From assembly GCA_934307335.1 (NCBI GenBank), contig CAKRCL010000024.1, forward strand, positions 1 through 22,418: DNA of 22,418 nt, given 5' to 3'. A program made the position numbers and the translations under genes. This DNA is from an uncultured Dorea sp. Lineage in GTDB: Bacteria; Bacillota; Clostridia; Lachnospirales; Lachnospiraceae. Positions 6,611-14,154 of this stretch are shown here, in pieces. The notes under the pieces are model-generated. The model did not search any database. It was not told the origin of the DNA and saw nothing but the letters and a program-made list of their open reading frames with translations. Position 1 is the stretch's first letter. Every line of letters begins with the position of its first letter.

Positions 6611-8122
6611 ATGAATATCAGGGAAGCAAAAGAACAGATTGAATATGCAGTGGGGTTATATCTGGAGAAGGATGAAAAAGGCAGATATGTGATTCCAATA
6701 GAAAAGCAACGCCCGGTATTTTTAATGGGTGCGCCCGGTATTGGAAAGACGGCAATTATGGAGCAGATTGCCCAGGAGCTTGGAGTTGCGCTTGTCTCTT
6801 ATACGATGACACATCATACAAGACAAAGTGCATTAGGACTTCCTTACATTGTGAATAAGCAATATGGGGGACAAAACTTTCAGGTATCGGAGTACACGAT
6901 GAGCGAGATTATTGCATCCGTGTATGAAGTGATGGAAGATACCGGAATTCAAGAAGGAATTTTATTTTTGGACGAGATTAATTGCGTATCTGAGACGCTC
7001 GCACCGGCAATGCTTCAATTTTTACAATACAAGACTTTCGGACAGCATAAAGTTCCGGAAGGCTGGGTGATTGTAACTGCTGGAAATCCACCGGAATATA
7101 ATCATTCTGTGAGAGAGTTTGACATTGCTTCCTGGGATCGTGTGAAGCGGATCAATGTTGAGCCGGATTATAGTGTTTGGAAAACATATGCATATGAGCA
7201 GGGAATACATCCGGCAATTCTGACTTATCTGGATTTGAAGAAAGATGCATTTTATTCGGTAGAGAACACGGTGGATGGAAAATATTTCGTGACGGCCAGA
7301 GGCTGGGAGGATTTGAGTCAGGTCATGTGCCTGAGTGAAAAGAAGAATTTTCCGGTAGATATGAATCTGATCAGTCAGTATGTGCAGGATGAGCAGATTG
7401 CCAGAGATTTTACAATTTATTATGATTTGTTCCGTAAGTATAAAAATGATTATCAGGTAGACCGTATTTTGTTCGGTATTCCGTCAGAAAATGTAAGACA
7501 GAGAGTCATGAAAGCATCTTTTGATGAACGAATCTCATTCCTTGGCCTTTTGATGGACGGGATTACAGATACAGTAAAAGAGGCAATAGAACAGCAAAAT
7601 GCGTTACTTGTATTTGGTGAGTGTCTGAAAAAGATAAAAGAAGAGACAGAAAAGGGACGTGACCTTATTTCATGTGTAGAAGTACAGACTACACGTCTGG
7701 CTGATAAGGAAAAGCAGAAGAAGCGTGCTGGAAATCTTTCTAGAAATCAGATACAGGAAGACGACAAGGTACTTGTCTATTTGGAAGCATGCCTTCAGAA
7801 GCTGGGCATTATGAGTCCAGATGAGAGAAACTTTGTCCTGCTTCGAGATTATTTTGCAGAGCTTACACAGAATTTTCAGGAACAGACAAGGAAGGCATCC
7901 GGTGCTCTTTCAAATGCATTTTATTTTTGTGAAGATGTCTTTGAGGAAGGGCAGGAGATTCTGATATTTGTAACAGCACTTACAGAGAATAAATATACAG
8001 CTAAGTTCATTGGACAGTATGGATGCCGGGAGTATTTTAAACACAATAAAAATCTAATGTTTTTCGAAAGGCAGCAGGATCTTATGGAGCAGATAAAAGC
8101 TCTTGGCCTTGATCAGGTATAA
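6611..8122 (+). CDS. MoxR-type AAA+ ATPase
   Basis: This 503-residue protein begins five bases after the CobW-LRR stop, so the two are in one operon. The AAA+ module shows Walker A GAPGIGKT (40-47), Walker B ILFLDEIN (117-124) and a sensor-1 Asn in TAGNPPEYN (about 157-164). The remaining 300 residues are helical without a motif I recognise. MoxR ATPases act with VWA-domain partners as chaperones that insert metals or cofactors or remodel complexes. The chelatase subunits CobS and BchI are relatives. The next gene is such a VWA partner, five bases downstream. A role in loading or remodelling corrinoid enzymes is inferred from the neighbours only. Confidence 0.9.
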   Translation: MNIREAKEQIEYAVGLYLEKDEKGRYVIPIEKQRPVFLMGAPGIGKTAIMEQIAQELGVALVSYTMTHHTRQSALGLPYIVNKQYGGQNFQVSEYTMSEIIASVYEVMEDTGIQEGILFLDEINCVSETLAPAMLQFLQYKTFGQHKVPEGWVIVTAGNPPEYNHSVREFDIASWDRVKRINVEPDYSVWKTYAYEQGIHPAILTYLDLKKDAFYSVENTVDGKYFVTARGWEDLSQVMCLSEKKNFPVDMNLISQYVQDEQIARDFTIYYDLFRKYKNDYQVDRILFGIPSENVRQRVMKASFDERISFLGLLMDGITDTVKEAIEQQNALLVFGECLKKIKEETEKGRDLISCVEVQTTRLADKEKQKKRAGNLSRNQIQEDDKVLVYLEACLQKLGIMSPDERNFVLLRDYFAELTQNFQEQTRKASGALSNAFYFCEDVFEEGQEILIFVTALTENKYTAKFIGQYGCREYFKHNKNLMFFERQQDLMEQIKALGLDQV

Positions 8123-8127
8123 AAGCT

Positions 8128-9501
8128 ATGGATGAGATTCGCAGAGAAAAAATCCAGATACTTGCGCAAGAAATTCTGAATTTCAGCAGACAGAGGATTT
8201 TGGTAAATATGCGTTTTTTGGAACCGGCATTGAACACATTTGAAGAGAAACCGGTGGAATATTTTGAGGAAGACAGGTGTGCTGACGATAAGATGTCAAC
8301 ATACGAAGAAAAGCCCGGTATGGGTACCGATGGCAGATTCCTTTATTATGATCCGATGTATGTATTGAAAGTATATCAGAAAGAAAAGGAAACTGTCAGT
8401 AGAGTATATCTGCATCTGATACTTCATGGTATATTTCGACATTTTTATGTCAGTCCGGTTGTGGAACATGACAGATGGGATCTCGCCTGTGATATGGCAG
8501 CAGAATACTTGATTGAAAGCTGGAAACTGGATTTTGCAAAATCTTCACGTGAACTGGAAGAAAAAAGAGAATTAGAACGTATTAGGAAGCTGACAGGCTT
8601 TATGAATGCGGAACGAATCTACAGATATCTGAAGGAACAGGATACATCAGAGATAAAGAGACTGGAAAAGATCTTTCGAATAGATGATCACAGTGGCTGG
8701 TATCCTAAAAAACAAAATATAAAAATGGTTCAAAGCTATGATATGAAAAACGGGCAGAATATTTGCTGTCAGGAACTAGAGGAAATGTGGAAGCAGATCT
8801 CGCAGAAGATTCAAGTAGATCTTGAGACTTTTATGAGGAGTCGAAGCAGTGAGGCAGGAGATTTCCTGATGAATCTGAAGTTGTCAAACCGAAAAAAGCA
8901 GGATTACAGTGCATTTCTTAGAAAATTTTCAAAACTGGGTGAATGCATGAAGATCAATGATGAAGAGTTTGATTATAATTTCTATACCTATGGTTTAAAA
9001 CTATATGGTAATATGCCATTGATTGAGCCATTGGAATATAAGGATATTCGCATTGTTAAGAACTTTGTGGTTGTGATTGATACTTCGGGATCAGTAGAAG
9101 AGGAACAACTTCGAAAATTTTTGGAAAAAACCTATCAAATTTTGAGCAGCCAGCAGGATAATCGAATTCGCGTGAATTTTCATTTGATTCAATGTGATGC
9201 AAAAGTACAACAAGATGTTGAAATCACAACTTTGGATGAACTGGAGCAATTTATGGATGAACTGGTGCTGTGGGGACGCGGCGGCACAGATTTCAGACCG
9301 GCATTTGAATATATAGAAGAACTTAGAAGAAAAGGCGGACTTTCGAATCTGAACGGAGTAATTTATTTTACAGATGGAATGGGTGTATATCCGGTAAAAA
9401 AACCAGATTATCCGGTGGCGTTTGTTTTTGACAGTGTGACTTTGGATGATATACCGAAAGTACCTGCATGGGCAATTCGATATCTGCTGGATGCAATATA
9501 G
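8128..9501 (+). CDS. VWA-domain protein, COG3864-like with degenerate metallopeptidase site
   Basis: This 457-residue protein is the VWA partner of the upstream MoxR ATPase. The N-terminal region resembles the DUF2201 predicted-metallopeptidase domain, including the following RWDLACDMAAEYLI stretch. The expected HExxH is HLILH (residues 96-100), so the catalytic Glu is lost although flanking His residues remain. The C-terminal VWA domain has the MIDAS motif DTSGS (Asp318, Ser320, Ser322), the GGTDFRPAF threonine loop and the YFTDG aspartate. The protein is therefore expected to bind a divalent cation and a partner protein but not to be a peptidase. It ends the first block of the operon; a 139-base spacer with a possible promoter follows. 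Confidence 0.88.
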   Translation: MDEIRREKIQILAQEILNFSRQRILVNMRFLEPALNTFEEKPVEYFEEDRCADDKMSTYEEKPGMGTDGRFLYYDPMYVLKVYQKEKETVSRVYLHLILHGIFRHFYVSPVVEHDRWDLACDMAAEYLIESWKLDFAKSSRELEEKRELERIRKLTGFMNAERIYRYLKEQDTSEIKRLEKIFRIDDHSGWYPKKQNIKMVQSYDMKNGQNICCQELEEMWKQISQKIQVDLETFMRSRSSEAGDFLMNLKLSNRKKQDYSAFLRKFSKLGECMKINDEEFDYNFYTYGLKLYGNMPLIEPLEYKDIRIVKNFVVVIDTSGSVEEEQLRKFLEKTYQILSSQQDNRIRVNFHLIQCDAKVQQDVEITTLDELEQFMDELVLWGRGGTDFRPAFEYIEELRRKGGLSNLNGVIYFTDGMGVYPVKKPDYPVAFVFDSVTLDDIPKVPAWAIRYLLDAI

Positions 9502-9541
9502 ACACTGTAAATGATAAATAAAATATATAGATGTAGCCAAT

Positions 9542-9570
9542 TTGAAGAAATAAGTAACTGATGTTAAAAT
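9542..9570 (+). promoter_or_regulatory. Possible internal promoter for the corrinoid block
   Basis: TTGAAG (9542-9547), a 17-base spacer and TAAAAT (9565-9570, five of six) lie in the 139-base AT-rich gap before the corrinoid protein gene. If used, the methyl-transfer genes can be expressed independently of the riboswitch. Confidence 0.4.
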
Positions 9571-9640
9571 GAATCAGTATAAAAAGGCTAGAAAATATAA
9601 AAATTAAATAGAAAATAATATGTCTAGGAGGAAATGGATT

Positions 9641-10291
9641 ATGGCAACGAAAGAGGAATTGTTAGCAAAATTATCAGAGTGTGTATTGGAGATGGAAGAT
9701 GAGGATGTTGTAGATGTAGCGGAGGAATATATCGAAGCAGGCTATCCGGCTCTTGATGGAATTATGGAGGGGCTTGTAGATGGTATGAACAAAGCCAGCG
9801 TTCTCTATGATGAAGAGGAATATTTTGTAACAGACCTTCTTCTTTGTTCCGATGCAATGTATGCAGGACTGGATGTCTTAAAACCACATTTGGAGAGCAA
9901 TGATAGTCAGGACAAGAAAAAAGCGGTAATTGGTGTTGTAGAAGGGGATACACATGATATCGGAAAGAATCTTGTGAAGATTATGTTAGAGACTGCTGGA
10001 TTTGAGATGTATGATCTTGGACGTGATGTTCCGCTTGATCAGTTTATTGAAAAGGCAAAAGAAGTTGATGCAGATTTGATCTGTATGTCTACACTTATGA
10101 CAACAACTATGGGCGGTATGCAGACTGTTATTGAGAAACTGAAAGAGCAGGGAATTCGTGATAAATTCAAAGTTATGGTTGGAGGAAGTCCGATTTCCAA
10201 AAAATTTGCAGATGATATCGGAGCTGAGGGATATTCTGTAAATGCAGTAGAAGCTGTGAAAGTTGCAAAAGAACTGACAGGAATTGCATAA
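9641..10291 (+). CDS. Corrinoid-binding methyl carrier protein (MtaC/MtbC-like)
   Basis: This 216-residue protein starts at ATG 9641, with AGGAGG (9626-9631) nine bases upstream; an earlier in-frame ATG at 9620 overlaps that site and is rejected. Residues 1-85 are the helical cap domain (B12-binding-2 type). Residues 93-216 are the Rossmann-like cobalamin domain with Asp103-x-His105-x-x-Gly108, where His105 is the lower axial cobalt ligand. The STL (after about residue 145) and VGGSP loops are also present. Such proteins carry a methyl group on cobalt between two methyltransferases. Two UroD-family genes and a RACo-like activator follow directly, which supports this role. The methyl donor cannot be read from the sequence. 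Confidence 0.95.
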   Translation: MATKEELLAKLSECVLEMEDEDVVDVAEEYIEAGYPALDGIMEGLVDGMNKASVLYDEEEYFVTDLLLCSDAMYAGLDVLKPHLESNDSQDKKKAVIGVVEGDTHDIGKNLVKIMLETAGFEMYDLGRDVPLDQFIEKAKEVDADLICMSTLMTTTMGGMQTVIEKLKEQGIRDKFKVMVGGSPISKKFADDIGAEGYSVNAVEAVKVAKELTGIA

Positions 10292-10302
10292 GTAAAATAA
10301 CG

Positions 10303-10321
10303 GCCCGGGATTTTACCGGGC
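10303..10321 (+). terminator. Hairpin between corrinoid and methyltransferase genes
   Basis: GCCCGG (10303-10308) and CCGGGC (10316-10321) form a perfect six-pair GC stem with a seven-base loop. Only TTAAT follows, so this is a weak terminator or an mRNA 3'-end stabiliser rather than a complete stop. It may let the corrinoid carrier be made in excess over the downstream enzymes. Confidence 0.5.
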
Positions 10322-10352
10322 TTAATCAGAATGTGGAAAGGAATAAGAATTC

Positions 10353-11387
10353 ATGGATGCAAAAGAGCGAATTATAAAAGCAATGCATCAAGAACCGACT
10401 GACAGACCTCCATGTATCTGTCCCGGCGGTATGATGAATATGATTACAACAGACTTGATGGATGAAGTGAATGTGAGCTGGCCGGAGGCGCATTTGAATG
10501 CAAGAATGATGGCAGATCTCGCAGAAGCGAATTATGAAAAAGGTTGTTTTGAAAATGTTGGAGTTCCATTTTGTATGACAATAGAGGCCGAAGCTATGGG
10601 TGCTCAGGTGACGATGGGAAGTAAAGTGTATGAGCCGCATGTTACAGGTTATGCTATAAATTCTGTGACAGAATGGAAGACAATCACGCCGATGAGTATG
10701 GAAGAAGGAAGAGCGAAGGTCGTACTGGATGCAATCCGCATATTGAAATCGAGAAATTTGGAAGTTCCGATCATTGGTAATATTACCGGACCGGTCAGCA
10801 CAGCAAGTTCTGTTATGGAGCCGGTTATTTTTTACAAGGAGCTTCGTAAAAAGAAAGAAGAAGCACATCAGTATATGCAGTTCGTGACAGATGAGATCAT
10901 CAAGTTCGCAAGAGCTCAGATTGATGCAGGTGCAGATATTATTGCAATTTCCGATCCAAGCGGAACAGGAGAAATCTTAGGACCGAAGCTTTTTGAGGAA
11001 TATACGGTAAAATACAATAATATGATCTGGGATGCTCTTCAGGAAGAGACAATGGGGAAAATCATGCATATTTGTGGACAGATGAAGAATGTATATCCGC
11101 AGGCTGAGCTGATCCATTCGGATGTATTGAGTTTTGATTCCTGTGTTGCAATGAAAGATGCAAGAGAGCACTTAAAGAATCATGCTTTAATGGGAAATGT
11201 CAGTACATGGACACTCGAGTTTGGACAGCCGGATAAGGTAGAACAGCTTGCTGTAAAGTGCTGGAAGGACGGTTCCAATATCATTTCCCCTGCGTGTGGA
11301 CTTGGAACAAAATCTCCACTTACGAATATTCAGGCAATCCGTCATGGAATTATGGAGGAAGCTAAAGGAGTAGAAGCAAATGTATAA
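10353..11387 (+). CDS. UroD-family corrinoid methyltransferase with zinc site
   Basis: This 344-residue protein has the uroporphyrinogen decarboxylase (MtaA/MtbA/CmuA-type) barrel fold signature. The zinc ligands of that methyltransferase branch are visible: His239-x-Cys241 (MHICGQ) and Cys315 (SPACGLG). In relatives, zinc activates a thiol or holds a methyl donor or acceptor near the cobalt. An AAAGGA ribosome site precedes the ATG, and the gene ends overlapping the activator gene by eight bases. It is either the substrate:corrinoid or the corrinoid:acceptor methyltransferase of the module. The family does not reveal the substrate, and no MtaB- or MttB-type gene is present in the window. True uroporphyrinogen decarboxylation is unlikely because of the zinc motif and context. 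Confidence 0.88.
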   Translation: MDAKERIIKAMHQEPTDRPPCICPGGMMNMITTDLMDEVNVSWPEAHLNARMMADLAEANYEKGCFENVGVPFCMTIEAEAMGAQVTMGSKVYEPHVTGYAINSVTEWKTITPMSMEEGRAKVVLDAIRILKSRNLEVPIIGNITGPVSTASSVMEPVIFYKELRKKKEEAHQYMQFVTDEIIKFARAQIDAGADIIAISDPSGTGEILGPKLFEEYTVKYNNMIWDALQEETMGKIMHICGQMKNVYPQAELIHSDVLSFDSCVAMKDAREHLKNHALMGNVSTWTLEFGQPDKVEQLAVKCWKDGSNIISPACGLGTKSPLTNIQAIRHGIMEEAKGVEANV

Positions 11388-13182
11388 GATACGTGTTGTG
11401 CAGTCGGATAAGGAATTTGAATATGAATCAGGAGCAAGCCTTCTGGAAATTTTGCTGGCGCAGAATATATTTATTGATAATCCGTGTAATGGAAAAGGTG
11501 TCTGCGGAAAATGTAAAGTACGAATTGTATCAGGTGATGTAGGTGAAGTTTCTCCGACAGAACTTAGATTTTTAAAACCAGAGGAAATAGAGAGTGGAGT
11601 ACGCCTTTCATGTTTGGTTCATCCAACGTGTAATCTTGAAGTAGAACTGATGCAGAAAGAGCGTAAACATGAAGTGTTATCCAAAGGTTATGTACCGAAG
11701 TTTGAAAAAGACCTGGATATTATCAAACAGACAGTGACTGTTCATAAGCCATTACTGACAGATCAGACTCCGTTTGAAGATCAGATAAAAAATCAGCTTT
11801 CAGATGTGGTATTTCCATTTTCTGTACTTCAGAGATTCAGTTTTAAAGAAGGCAATTATACAGCGGTTATTCATCGCCATGAGAACGGTAAAAAGGTTCT
11901 GATGGATCTGGAAGAGGGAGATACAACCAAAGCTATGTATGGTATTGCAATCGATATTGGAACTACGACGGTTGTTACCGCCTTGATTGACATGCTTACA
12001 GGAAAAGAGATGGCAAATTCCTCTATGATCAATGCACAGAAACATTTTGGACTGGATGTGCTGACCCGTATTACTTATGAGATGGAGCATCCGGAAGATG
12101 GAATTCAGGCACTTCAGGATGCAATTGTTGCATCTATCAATGAGATGATCGCCGACGTGTGCGGTCAGACAGGGGTGAAAAAAGAGCAGATTTATGAAGT
12201 GGCAATAGGAGCGAACTGTACAATGATGCATATGCTTCTTGGAGTGGATGCATTGTCTATCGGCAAATCTCCATATGCGCCTATGTTTGTAAAAGCAAAA
12301 GATATCGAGGCAGAAGAGATCGGTATTCATGCATCAAAAGGAGCAAGACTTTATTGTCTGCCTTCTGTATCGTCTTACATTGGAGCTGATATAGTAGCTG
12401 GTGCATATGTATGTGAACTTCACAAAGCGGATGAAAATGTTTTATTTATTGATATTGGAACTAACGGTGAGATTGTGTTCTCGGATCATGGTAGATTATT
12501 ATCCTGCTCTTGTGCAGCAGGTCCGGCACTGGAAGGTATGAATATCAGCTCTGGTATGCGTGCGGCAGAAGGGGCAATCGAAGATGTCGAGATTACCGAA
12601 GATGGCGTAAAATTGAAAATCATTGGAAATACGGAACCAATCGGTGTCTGCGGAAGTGGAATCCTGGCGGTCGTAAAAGAACTTGTCAGAAGTGGACTTG
12701 TCAGAAAAGATGGTGCATTTATCAAATTAAAGAAACTGGATGAGACGGATTATCGTTATCCGATGATTGAGATGGACGGGGTCAAACGTCAGTTTAAGAT
12801 GACGGAAGAACTGAAGATCACACAAGGAGATGTTCGTCAGGTTCAGCTTGCAAAAGGTGCGATTTTATCTGGATTTTATGCGCTTCTTAAAAAAGCAGGA
12901 AAAGAGATGAGTGAGCTTGATAAAGTCATGATTGCGGGACAGTTCGGAGCACATCTTCCAGCGGAAAGCTTGATCGGAACAGGAATACTTCCGGCAGAAG
13001 TCAAAGAAAAATTAGTCTATGTCGGAAATTCTTCCAAGACAGGAGCTTATATGGCGCTTTTATCTGGTCAGGCAAAGCGTGAGATGGAAGAACTTGCTCA
13101 TCATATGGATTACATGGAACTCGGGGCAACCGAAGGATATGAAAGATTATTTGCAGATTGTCTGATGTTCCCAGAGGTGTAG
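11380..13182 (+). CDS. RACo-like corrinoid activation protein (2Fe-2S plus ASKHA domain)
   Basis: This 600-residue protein overlaps the previous gene by eight bases, with AAGGAG upstream. An N-terminal plant-type 2Fe-2S ferredoxin domain has Cys36, Cys42, Cys45 and Cys78. After a linker, a large DUF4445/ASKHA ATPase region shows phosphate-binding loops AIDIGTTT (about 190-197) and DIGTNGE (about 357-363), and a glycine motif GVCGSG (422-427). Proteins of this build use ATP and a low-potential electron to reduce accidentally oxidised Co(II) back to Co(I), and are required for corrinoid methyltransferases in acetogens. Its place between the two UroD genes and after the corrinoid gene fits that role. 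Length and motifs are complete. Confidence 0.95.
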   Translation: MYKIRVVQSDKEFEYESGASLLEILLAQNIFIDNPCNGKGVCGKCKVRIVSGDVGEVSPTELRFLKPEEIESGVRLSCLVHPTCNLEVELMQKERKHEVLSKGYVPKFEKDLDIIKQTVTVHKPLLTDQTPFEDQIKNQLSDVVFPFSVLQRFSFKEGNYTAVIHRHENGKKVLMDLEEGDTTKAMYGIAIDIGTTTVVTALIDMLTGKEMANSSMINAQKHFGLDVLTRITYEMEHPEDGIQALQDAIVASINEMIADVCGQTGVKKEQIYEVAIGANCTMMHMLLGVDALSIGKSPYAPMFVKAKDIEAEEIGIHASKGARLYCLPSVSSYIGADIVAGAYVCELHKADENVLFIDIGTNGEIVFSDHGRLLSCSCAAGPALEGMNISSGMRAAEGAIEDVEITEDGVKLKIIGNTEPIGVCGSGILAVVKELVRSGLVRKDGAFIKLKKLDETDYRYPMIEMDGVKRQFKMTEELKITQGDVRQVQLAKGAILSGFYALLKKAGKEMSELDKVMIAGQFGAHLPAESLIGTGILPAEVKEKLVYVGNSSKTGAYMALLSGQAKREMEELAHHMDYMELGATEGYERLFADCLMFPEV

Positions 13183-13184
13183 AT

Positions 13185-14054
13185 ATGGGAGATATTAAAG
13201 ATTTTAAATGTACGTATGATAATTCAGCAGGAATTCGTTCAGAAATTACAGAAGGACTTGGACTTACATTTCCTGATGCATATATGCACTGTGACACAAT
13301 GGTTACGCTTGCAAAAGCGATGAGGCAGGCAGATGGGGCACTGATCTGTGAATTACCATTCTGTCATACAGTTGAAGCTGAAGCGATGGGCGGAATTGTT
13401 AATATGGGAAATGAAATCGCAGGTCCAAGAGCAGGCGGATATGTCTGCACAGACATTGAACAGATATTGGATCTTCCGGAGATTGATTTCTCAAAAGGCA
13501 GAATTCATGAAGTGCTTATGGCTTGTAAGAAACTTCGTGAACAAGGAGAACATGTTGTGTTCGAGGTTTCTGGTCCATTTACGATTTTAAATGTACTGAT
13601 CGATGCCAGATATGTGTTCAAAGGAATGCGTAAGAAACCAGAAGTTGTTGAAAAAGTATTTTGGAAGCTGGGTGATCAGATTTTGAAATACATGGAATTA
13701 GTGAAGGAATATGGTGGAGATCTTATCAGTTATGCAGATTCTTCAGGAGGATTAAATATTCTCGGGCCGAAGATGTTGGAAGATGTCACATTGAATTTCA
13801 CATATCCATTCTTGAAAAAAGCAGAAAAAATTGCAGATGAAAAGACAATGATACTGCTTTGTCCAAAGACAACACTTGCTCTTCTGGGAACAGGAAAAGC
13901 GAAATTCGTAGATCATAAGCTGGAAGAACCAGTGGGATATGCACAGGCCTGCATTGATATGGTCGGTAAAGTAAATATTGCCGGACAGATGTGTATTAAG
14001 AATGTGGGATATCAGTTAAATAATGGAATGTTCAAAGAAGTGAAATTACTTTAA
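13185..14054 (+). CDS. Second, divergent UroD-family protein
   Basis: This 289-residue protein starts at ATG 13185, two bases after the activator stop, with AGAGG upstream; a TTG at 13158 lies inside the preceding gene and is not favoured. It is a paralogue of the upstream methyltransferase: PFCHTVEAEAMGG corresponds to PFCMTIEAEAMGA. It is about 55 residues shorter, and the zinc motif His-x-Cys is changed to ILLC (Cys226), so the His ligand is missing. A Cys270 in GQMCIKN is present. The C terminus reads as a natural end, so it is probably a specialised family branch rather than a broken copy. It may be the second methyltransferase or a substrate-binding partner; this cannot be settled here. 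Confidence 0.8.
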   Translation: MGDIKDFKCTYDNSAGIRSEITEGLGLTFPDAYMHCDTMVTLAKAMRQADGALICELPFCHTVEAEAMGGIVNMGNEIAGPRAGGYVCTDIEQILDLPEIDFSKGRIHEVLMACKKLREQGEHVVFEVSGPFTILNVLIDARYVFKGMRKKPEVVEKVFWKLGDQILKYMELVKEYGGDLISYADSSGGLNILGPKMLEDVTLNFTYPFLKKAEKIADEKTMILLCPKTTLALLGTGKAKFVDHKLEEPVGYAQACIDMVGKVNIAGQMCIKNVGYQLNNGMFKEVKLL

Positions 14055-14116
14055 TACTCAAAATGGGAAGCGGTCAATGCCAACACCACATAAGGATGTT
14101 TTAGTTTAATGCCTAT

Positions 14117-14146
14117 ACGGTGCAACTCAGAAATGGGTTGCACCGT
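14117..14146. terminator. Hairpin between the corrinoid operon and the mobile element
   Basis: ACGGTGCAAC (14117-14126) pairs perfectly with GTTGCACCGT (14137-14146) around a ten-base loop. It lies just beyond the stop of the leftward recombinase gene, between convergent units. T runs on either side are poor. It may be a terminator or a structured element end; bases 14055-14116 hold no other clear feature. Confidence 0.55.
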
Positions 14147-14154
14147 TTGTCTGA

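Noticed and set aside
9091..9540. 149-residue minus-strand ORF over the VWA gene
   Set aside because: It is the antisense shadow of the VWA domain, whose MIDAS residues establish the plus-strand frame.
9620..9640. Upstream ATG giving seven extra residues on the corrinoid protein
   Set aside because: This start overlaps the AGGAGG ribosome site that serves ATG 9641, and homologues start with the helical cap sequence.
10326..10868. 180-residue minus-strand ORF over the first UroD-family gene
   Set aside because: Antisense shadow with no motif; the plus frame has the zinc ligands and operon overlap.
10353..11387. Heme-pathway uroporphyrinogen decarboxylase
   Set aside because: The His-x-Cys and Cys zinc ligands and corrinoid neighbours point to the methyltransferase branch, and no other heme genes are present.
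11800..12330. 176-residue minus-strand ORF in the activator gene
   Set aside because: Antisense to the ASKHA domain; composition rich in His and Cys typical of shadow frames, with no ribosome site.
13158..13184. TTG start extending the second UroD-family protein
   Set aside because: It lies within the activator gene and lacks a ribosome site, while ATG 13185 has AGAGG at proper distance.
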